NCBI RefSeq assembly: GCF_000278275.1
Contig: NZ_JH725147.1
Coordinates: 1 to 64,000 of the forward strand
DNA: 64,000 bases
Source of the DNA: Bartonella tamiae Th239
Lineage (GTDB): Bacteria > Pseudomonadota > Alphaproteobacteria > Rhizobiales > Rhizobiaceae
Direction: 5' to 3'
Shown here: positions 58,033 through 64,000 of the stretch, piece after piece
How positions within the stretch are numbered: position 1 is the stretch's first letter
Layout: every line of letters starts with the position of its first letter
The notes under the pieces: generated by a model
What the model saw: only the letters and a program-made list of their open reading frames with translations
Database searches by the model: none
What the model was told of the DNA's origin: nothing
Position numbers and translations under genes: made by a program

Positions 58033-59256
58033 ATGACACGTTTTATTTTTGCATTTTGTACATCCTTTTTTGGACTTTTGTTGTGTTTACACGTAGTCTA
58101 TGCACAAAAACCAACATTGCTTTTAACACAATTAAGCCAAGCAACTGAAAACACACCACAAGGTGCTCTTCGAATTTATCAAGATCAATATGGCCGTATG
58201 CTTTACGTCAACGATCAAGGCCAAATTGTGCGTGTAGAAGAGCCGCCCTACTATTCCAATGGTGTTATCCCTCCTCCAGTGGCAATGAGCAATCAAGGTC
58301 CTATTGAAGGCGGTCTTCCTTATGACAATATTTCGCCAAGCGGCAATACACATTCACCGTCTTTTCAAAAGAATACGCCCGATTATAACGCTCCAGCGAT
58401 TGAGTTGCCTCGATCAAAAGAAATCGTGGCAAGTGTTCAAATTCTCATGCATCGCATTGGCGCTTCCCCGGGTGTGATTGACGGTGTTGCTGGGGGTAAT
58501 TTTGATAAAGCTTCCGCTGCTGCTGGTGAAATAAGTGGCCGTTTTATTGATCCGAATGATCAAGTGGCTCTAAGCAACGCATTAGAGCGAACAGGCGGAC
58601 CTGCTTTTAGTCAATATCATTTAACGCATAATGATATATATCAAAATTATGCAGCTTCAATTCCTACTGATTATGCGCAAAAAGCGCAAATGCCTGCTAT
58701 GTCTTATACGTCTGTTCGTGAAATGTTAGCAGAAAAATTTCATATTGATGAAATTTTTTTACAAGAACTTAATCCTCATGCCCGATTTAATATGGTAGGA
58801 GAGATTATCAAAGTACCCAATTTGCGTTTGCCAAAACGTGAAAATATAACACGTATCGTTGCCGATAAAACACGTAAACAAGTGCGTGGATATAATTCAC
58901 AAGGACGGTTAATTGTTGCCTATCCTTCCACTATAGGCTCAATCGACAATCCTTCTCCATCTGGAACAGTGGAAGTAGAACGCATAGCGGTAAATCCAAA
59001 TTATACCTATAATCCGAAGGTAAACTTTAAACAGGGTAATAATGATCGTGTTCTCATTATTCCGCCAGGTCCAAATGGCCCCGTTGGAACTGTGTGGATT
59101 GCTCTTTCAAAGCCAACATACGGTATTCATGGAACGCCAGAGCCATCTCGCATTGGAAAAACATCAAGCCATGGATGTATCCGTTTAACCAACTGGGATG
59201 CCGAAGAACTGGCCAAACTGGTTAAAAAGGGTGTTAAGGTTCATTTTATAGGTTAA
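58033..59256 (+). CDS. L,D-transpeptidase (YkuD family)
   Basis: 407-aa periplasmic enzyme that forms 3-3 peptidoglycan cross-links or links proteins to the wall. A signal peptide (about 1-24, FAFCTSFFGLLLCLHVVYA), a Gln/Pro-rich linker, a peptidoglycan-binding-like helical part (about 133-175), and the YkuD domain from about 275 with the catalytic signature HGTPEP and SSHGCIR (His380, Cys382, Arg384). The L,D-transpeptidase class is used in rhizobia for polar wall growth and anchoring of outer membrane proteins. Confidence 0.93.
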   Translation: MTRFIFAFCTSFFGLLLCLHVVYAQKPTLLLTQLSQATENTPQGALRIYQDQYGRMLYVNDQGQIVRVEEPPYYSNGVIPPPVAMSNQGPIEGGLPYDNISPSGNTHSPSFQKNTPDYNAPAIELPRSKEIVASVQILMHRIGASPGVIDGVAGGNFDKASAAAGEISGRFIDPNDQVALSNALERTGGPAFSQYHLTHNDIYQNYAASIPTDYAQKAQMPAMSYTSVREMLAEKFHIDEIFLQELNPHARFNMVGEIIKVPNLRLPKRENITRIVADKTRKQVRGYNSQGRLIVAYPSTIGSIDNPSPSGTVEVERIAVNPNYTYNPKVNFKQGNNDRVLIIPPGPNGPVGTVWIALSKPTYGIHGTPEPSRIGKTSSHGCIRLTNWDAEELAKLVKKGVKVHFIG

Positions 59257-59433
59257 ACAGACATTGCTCAAAAAACAAAATTGACAGTATCTTACGATTT
59301 ATCCTTGTTTTTTAAAATCCATGTTTTTATTGAAATTATTGTGCCATTTTATGAGTGTGTCACAAGCTCGTTTTCATAACGTGTTTCATGTTATTAATTG
59401 AAAAAACAAAAATTTAAAAAAACAGAATAAATC

Positions 59434-61440
59434 TTAATTTACCCTTTTTTTAAAAGGCCAAAATCGAGCCAAGCCTTGATTTTGGACTGATTTGAGACGT
59501 TGTTCAAGACGCGCGCGATTGCTATGTATTTCGTTATTTAAAACGGCAAGATCAAACTGTTTCGCTTCTTTTTCAACTTGCCCTATAAGAAAAAATGCAT
59601 AGCGCAATTTTAAACGGCTGTCTTTACGGGGTAATATATCTGTCCAATCATGAAGCATGCGTGCATAATGACCCATAATCTGTATAAATTTTGCAGGATT
59701 ATCTTTCAAAGTTTGGCTAGTGATTAGTTTCTCATAAATCGCTTCAGCCTTAATATAAGCGTAAGATTGTTTTTCGAAAAAACCAATTTTTGATAAAATA
59801 AGACCATGATGTGCCATAATAGCGATATAGTTGTCATCTTCAATCGCATTATCACTTGTTATATTTTTCATCGCATATTCAATTGCTTTTGAAGCTGAAT
59901 GCAAGACATCAATAGACGCATCACAATCAAAACGACATGCCATGGCATAAAGCAAATGCGCCAAACTTGTATATATACGCTTAATGTCGTTTTTATCACC
60001 TTTTGAATCTAGAAATTTTAAACTGAGACGAAAGTCTCGTTCCGCCTCTTTTAAGAGCGTTAAGCCTTCATTTTCCGTTATGGCTTCACCTAAAGTGGCA
60101 CGTGCAAGGGCGCGCCATTGAAGAATTTTCGCACGTAACTCTTGATGATCTTGAGGAGAAAAATTGTTTAAAGCCTGACTATAAAGATCAATCGCTTCTC
60201 TAAAAAGTGGATGCTTTTTTTCGTCTGTGCGTTCATCATTAGCCGCTGCTTGCAATGCAGCTCCAAGTTCAACAAAATAAGAAAGCCAATCCAACGGGCG
60301 TAAGGATCGTATTTCATCACCGATAGCATCACGAAGCGCATCGATCGCTTGATAGCGTATTTTTAAACTTTCTTCTCTGTTTTTTTCTGTATTAGCATAA
60401 TAGGATAAATCTTTTCCATAATTTCCAGATATAACTGCTTTTACCAGAGAATGATCTGTTTGATCCAATATGTCCAAATTATTTTTATAAAGTGCAAGTG
60501 AACGCTCCAAATATTTTAAAGAGTGTTCAGGACGATCATATTGTGCCAAGAGAGAAAGCGTCATGGCCATCTCATTTTGCAAACGCACCCATGCATCTGA
60601 TGATTTTTCTTTTTCAAAAGAAGAATGAGCGAGCTCAAAAGCATGTAAAGCGGACTGCAAATGCTTTATTTGGTTTTTTCCTTCTAAAATAGACATTTGG
60701 AATAAGGTTCGTCCCATCTCAAAATGCAAATAGGGCCGATCTAACAGCCTATCATGATCTTGATCGTAGGCTAAGACAGATTCAAAAAGGGAAATCGCTT
60801 TTTTGACAGTTTCTAAAGAAGTCGGCATTTTTTGCATTCGGCCAAGTTCGGCTGCCGTAAGCGCTCCTGCAGAAATTGAAACAGACCAGTGCGTAAAATT
60901 TTCCTTTTTTCTCATGAAAGATGCAGAATTTTCATATGCATTCAATGCATTTTGTAAATTGTTCTCACGCTCTTTTAAAAGGTCAACATCAGCCAAAGCA
61001 CGATAAAGATGTCCCTTCTCCGATTGTATTAAAGCGCGATCAAATGCACCTTTAGAAGGATCAAGTGCCTCAAAAACTTCTTGTAACATCAAAAGGCCAT
61101 TTTTAAAACGCAAAATGCCAATTTGCTCTTCTTCACGCATAGCCAAATTTCTTATACAGCGAACATAAGAAATGACGACCCTTCCCCAACGTGAAAAATG
61201 CTGTTTTTGCGTAAAAATTTGCAACGTTTTTTTAAAACCCTCTGCCGCTTCACTAAACGCAATCTTTGCAGCAACATCATCCTCTTCGACATCAGCAAAA
61301 GCAAGCATTGCTTCTGAATAGGCGAACTGTGCCTCAGCCCAAGCCAAGGCATCTTTATGACGATTTTGTAGTGTCAACGTCAAATCTGCATCTTCAACCT
61401 TCTGGCGAAGCATTTTTTTGCTATCACTTTCCAAAGCCAA
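59434..61440 (-). CDS. Large helical-repeat (TPR-like) protein
   Basis: 668 aa, almost all alpha-helical, with recurring 34-42-residue units such as AFAEAAEGFKKTL-type and QNALNAYENSASFMRKKE. It has no signal peptide or membrane helix. TPR arrays act as protein-binding scaffolds; the partner is unknown. The start is uncertain: a TTG at 61440 with AGGA nine bases upstream, or the ATG at 61413. It converges on the transpeptidase and is divergent from the sirtuin gene. Confidence 0.8.
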   Translation of the reverse strand: MALESDSKKMLRQKVEDADLTLTLQNRHKDALAWAEAQFAYSEAMLAFADVEEDDVAAKIAFSEAAEGFKKTLQIFTQKQHFSRWGRVVISYVRCIRNLAMREEEQIGILRFKNGLLMLQEVFEALDPSKGAFDRALIQSEKGHLYRALADVDLLKERENNLQNALNAYENSASFMRKKENFTHWSVSISAGALTAAELGRMQKMPTSLETVKKAISLFESVLAYDQDHDRLLDRPYLHFEMGRTLFQMSILEGKNQIKHLQSALHAFELAHSSFEKEKSSDAWVRLQNEMAMTLSLLAQYDRPEHSLKYLERSLALYKNNLDILDQTDHSLVKAVISGNYGKDLSYYANTEKNREESLKIRYQAIDALRDAIGDEIRSLRPLDWLSYFVELGAALQAAANDERTDEKKHPLFREAIDLYSQALNNFSPQDHQELRAKILQWRALARATLGEAITENEGLTLLKEAERDFRLSLKFLDSKGDKNDIKRIYTSLAHLLYAMACRFDCDASIDVLHSASKAIEYAMKNITSDNAIEDDNYIAIMAHHGLILSKIGFFEKQSYAYIKAEAIYEKLITSQTLKDNPAKFIQIMGHYARMLHDWTDILPRKDSRLKLRYAFFLIGQVEKEAKQFDLAVLNNEIHSNRARLEQRLKSVQNQGLARFWPFKKRVN

Positions 61441-61527
61441 GAAGTCAATTCCTTTTTAAAATAATTCATGCACAGCATACTGATTTATGGCAAAAGTGAA
61501 ACCATTCATATAAGAAGTGACACACAA

Positions 61528-62298
61528 ATGCACAATTTGAACAACATCGTTATTTTAACTGGAGCCGAAATTTCTGCAGAATCTGGATTAGAAACATTTC
61601 GCTCTGAAGATAGGACATGGAATAAATTTCGTATTGAAGATGTAGCAACACCGCAAGCATTTCAAAAAAATCCGACACGCGTTTATGATTTTTATAATAA
61701 AAGGCGCCAAGATGTGCAAAAGGCAAAACCAAATGCTGCACATCATGCTCTTTATAAACTTGAACAAAACTGGCCAAGAAATTTTTTACTTATTACCCAA
61801 AATGTGGACGATCTGCATGAACGCGCTGGATCTAAACACTTAGTTCATATGCATGGGACTATTAAAATTGCACTTTGTCTTTTTTGTGGTCAAAGACACC
61901 ATTGGTGTGAGGATATGGATTTAACAAGCATCTGTCCATCTTGTACAAAAACAAAAATGCTACGTCCAGATATTGTGTGGTTTGGCGAAATACCCTACCA
62001 TATGGATATTATAGAAAACGCACTTTATCAGTGTGATCTCTTTGTATCAATTGGCACGTCTGTTACAGTTTATCCTGCTGCAAACTTTGTTTCAATGGCA
62101 AAAGCCAATGGTGCAAAATCAATTGATATGAATTTAATGAGTGACACAAATCAAAACTGCACGCATCGCTACAATAGTCTGTTTAATCAATCAATCATTG
62201 GTTCTGCCAGTCAAAGTGTCCCCAAATTTGTCTGTAATTTGTTACAAAAAAACGCTTTTGGCTTTAAAGCAATCGCAATAAAGTGCAGTTTAAATTAA
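61528..62298 (+). CDS. Sir2-family NAD-dependent deacylase with altered NAD motif
   Basis: 256 aa from ATG 61528 (a start at 61468 is possible). Sirtuin motifs: TGAEISAESGLETFRSED, TQNVDDLHERAG, catalytic His109 in VHMHGTI, zinc cysteine pairs CLFC and CPSC, and GTSVTVYPAANF. Class III residues Tyr56 and Arg59 (DFYNKRR) suggest preference for acidic acyl groups such as succinyl. The usual GAG of the NAD loop is GAE (Glu14) and DGLW has become DRTW, which may weaken activity. Confidence 0.87.
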   Translation: MHNLNNIVILTGAEISAESGLETFRSEDRTWNKFRIEDVATPQAFQKNPTRVYDFYNKRRQDVQKAKPNAAHHALYKLEQNWPRNFLLITQNVDDLHERAGSKHLVHMHGTIKIALCLFCGQRHHWCEDMDLTSICPSCTKTKMLRPDIVWFGEIPYHMDIIENALYQCDLFVSIGTSVTVYPAANFVSMAKANGAKSIDMNLMSDTNQNCTHRYNSLFNQSIIGSASQSVPKFVCNLLQKNAFGFKAIAIKCSLN

Positions 62299-62322
62299 AC
62301 ACACGTTTTTATAAAGATAAAT

Positions 62323-63462
62323 TTATTGTTTAATCTTATTTGCAGATTGCAAGTCTTTAAAAAAATTACGCATGTCATCAACCGAAGATGCGATAATCCA
62401 AGTTTTTCGATCAAGACCGTTTAAGTGACGCTCAATTTCTATATAAGATTTTTTGGGTGTCGCATGACGAATGATAATTCCGTAAATTTGATCGGGAAAA
62501 CGATGACCCAGATCGGCATAAATTGCAGGATCATTTTCAACTGAATCCCCAATGAGCAAAAATTTTCTTTTCGGATAGGCACGCAACAAACGTTCAATAC
62601 TTCTTATTTTATGGGTACGAGATGCTTTTAATAAGGGAACAATATCACTCCAGCGCGTGGCTTCTCTTAAATGCATTGTTCCAAGCGGATAGTTATTTTC
62701 AATCATAAACTCATGCAAAACAGGAAAAAGTTGTATCGGAGATGAAGAGACATAGTGATAAGCAACATCATTATTTATATTGATCTCACGGTAAAAATTT
62801 GCCATTTGATCAATGGCCGTAAAATCATTTAAAAATGTATTGATTAAAAGTTGGCGTTTATCAACAACAAAAGAATGTTTAATCGTATCGTCAATATCAG
62901 AAATCACAGATAGTCCTGTTGGAGGGGCATAAATGGCAACGGCAATATCTGCATTATTTGTTTTTCCAATATTGGCAGGATAAAAATAAAGCCGTTTGAT
63001 GCTTTGTTTATTATCCAATTTTACAGGTGCTAAAATATGACTGCGCCCATTGCTCGCAGTTTTTGGCATTTTATGAATATAATTGTCTTCATCTTGAACA
63101 AAAACTTCCTTGCCGCGCTCTGAATCAACCCGAAAGAGTTGCGTACGCGCATAAAGTTGACGACGCTCTGCGGCAGTCAAAGCCGACATATCAATGCCCA
63201 AAAAAAGTGCAAGAATATGGGTTAACCCACGCCGTTTTTCTTTTTCATAAACCCATGTTTGGATACCGGCTAAAATATCACCATTATCATTTTGATAAGC
63301 AATGTCTGGTAAAAACATCACAAATTCATCAGGTTTAAGATGACTTTCGGCTGAAGATGCACTTGCAAGTGGAAATGCCATGCCAAGTGCAACAAACAAC
63401 TTACGCAATGTGCGCATTTGTTGCTGGTCAGTATTTTGGGAAGTTTTGTTTTTTTCACGCAT
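62323..63462 (-). CDS. App1/DUF2183-type phosphatase, exported
   Basis: 379 aa. GAGG seven bases before ATG 63462 supports this start; a hydrophobic stretch at about 19-36 (LRKLFVALGMAFPLASASS) looks like a signal sequence with a long charged front. The HAD-like catalytic motif is SDIDDTI (Asp189), followed by SSSPIQLFP and the C-terminal GDSVENDPAIY motif. The family, with yeast App1, dephosphorylates phosphatidate. A role in periplasmic lipid turnover is inferred. Confidence 0.85.
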   Translation of the reverse strand: MREKNKTSQNTDQQQMRTLRKLFVALGMAFPLASASSAESHLKPDEFVMFLPDIAYQNDNGDILAGIQTWVYEKEKRRGLTHILALFLGIDMSALTAAERRQLYARTQLFRVDSERGKEVFVQDEDNYIHKMPKTASNGRSHILAPVKLDNKQSIKRLYFYPANIGKTNNADIAVAIYAPPTGLSVISDIDDTIKHSFVVDKRQLLINTFLNDFTAIDQMANFYREININNDVAYHYVSSSPIQLFPVLHEFMIENNYPLGTMHLREATRWSDIVPLLKASRTHKIRSIERLLRAYPKRKFLLIGDSVENDPAIYADLGHRFPDQIYGIIIRHATPKKSYIEIERHLNGLDRKTWIIASSVDDMRNFFKDLQSANKIKQ

Positions 63463-63485
63463 CCCTTGACCTCAACACAACACTT

Positions 63486-63854
63486 TTATTCAGAACCAAT
63501 CAACAATTCACTGACACTTTCTGCAGGTCGACAAAGCGCTACTCCATGAGGACAAACCACAATAGGGCGATTAATCAATTCTGGATTTTCATGCATTTTT
63601 TGCGCAATATAATCATCCGACAATGATTGATCATCCAATGAAAATTCGTGATATTTTTTTTCTTTCACACGTAAAAAATCACGAATGGACATATCAGCGC
63701 GTTGTGCAAGCTGTAAAAGCATTTCAATGCGCGGCGGTGTCTTTAAATATTCAATAATATGTGGCTCATAGCCAAGTGCACTGACCAAACGGACAACATT
63801 ACACGACGTTGAACACTGACGATTATGATAAATAATAACGTCAAATTGTGACAT
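63486..63854 (-). CDS. arsC: ArsC-family arsenate reductase-like protein
   Basis: 122 aa from ATG 63854, seven bases after AGGGG. The catalytic cysteine is Cys14 in HNRQCSTSCNVV, and the arginine-bearing ending NRPIVVCPHGVALCRP follows the ArsC family. It reduces arsenate with glutaredoxin and glutathione, or is one of the Yffb-like relatives. The open frame continues to 63941 across the tRNA gene, but that extension is an artefact. Confidence 0.9.
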   Translation of the reverse strand: MSQFDVIIYHNRQCSTSCNVVRLVSALGYEPHIIEYLKTPPRIEMLLQLAQRADMSIRDFLRVKEKKYHEFSLDDQSLSDDYIAQKMHENPELINRPIVVCPHGVALCRPAESVSELLIGSE

Positions 63855-63911
63855 AGTCATTCCCCTTTTACTGTCTTTATACAGTGTTTTGAGGAAATCC
63901 GAAACCGGATT

Positions 63912-63996
63912 TGGTGCGGGTGGTCGGACTCGAACCGACACTCCTCTCGGAACCAGATTTTGAGTCTGGCGCGTCTACCAGTTCCACCACACCCGC
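63912..63996 (-). tRNA. tRNA-Leu (CAA)
   Basis: Type II tRNA with a long variable arm: acceptor GCGGGTG pairing with CACCCGC, anticodon stem CCAGA/TCTGG with loop CTCAAAA (anticodon CAA), variable arm TTCCGAGAGGAGT, T loop TTCGAGT and genomically encoded CCA. Confidence 0.95.
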
Positions 63997-64000
63997 ATCG

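Noticed and set aside
63855-63941. N-terminal extension of the ArsC frame (MSVRVRPPAPNP)
   Set aside because: Product of antisense tRNA-type sequence; the real start has a ribosome site at 63854.

Overview
The window is a low-GC alphaproteobacterial chromosome segment carrying one complete-looking siphovirus-type prophage. The host flanks contain the alphaproteobacteria-specific general stress response set (EcfG sigma factor, NepR, PhyR, HWE kinase) and the rhizobial-type block murA / DUF2948 / hisD / UPF0262 / low-MW phosphatase / infA / maf / yacG. With the AT-rich codon use and an Omp31/hemin-binding-type porin, this points to Hyphomicrobiales, with Bartonellaceae or a close relative as the best guess. 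The genus is an inference, not something the sequence proves.

Left flank (1-17241): an envelope M23 peptidase; a membrane HisKA_2 kinase; the nepR-ecfG operon, divergent from phyR and an HWE kinase; two small proteins, one behind a near-consensus EcfG promoter; clpB with a heat-shock-type promoter; and a leftward housekeeping block from yacG to murA plus a 49-aa gene. tRNA-Thr(GGT) at 17242-17316 is the prophage integration site.

Prophage (17272-57610): it is bounded by a 49-bp direct repeat of the tRNA 3' end. Leftward early genes run from P_L (about 22210) through ERF annealase, YqaJ exonuclease, SSB, a possible NinB-like protein, HNH and an Xis-like protein to the integrase. The immunity region (22200-25860) has an S24 repressor and operators shaped GTTG-N8-CAAC lying exactly in the spacers of P_L and P_R. 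A HaeIII-like (predicted GGCC) restriction-modification pair sits between P_L and the repressor. Rightward early genes include an O-like initiator with origin-like repeats, a GapR-family protein, an antisense HicAB module and regulators. A cargo block follows (31464-33338: a one-cysteine NrdH-like redoxin and a DprA-like/phosphoribosyltransferase pair resembling ShosTA), bracketed by duplicated xre-HNH pairs. The late region is HK97-like: terminase, portal, protease, capsid, connectors, tail, fibres, endolysin, spanins, holin. It contains two further cargo genes: an antisense membrane protein between duplicated tail-chaperone genes, and a porin-like outer membrane protein that ends in its own terminator.

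Right flank (57611-64000): a periplasmic L,D-transpeptidase, a large helical-repeat protein, a sirtuin with an altered NAD-binding motif, an App1-type phosphatase, an ArsC-family reductase and tRNA-Leu(CAA).

Taken together, the prophage has complete modules for integration, repression, recombination, replication, packaging, morphogenesis and lysis, plus at least four accessory cargoes (R-M, HicAB, ShosTA-like, two surface or membrane genes) that probably alter the lysogen's resistance to other phages or its surface.
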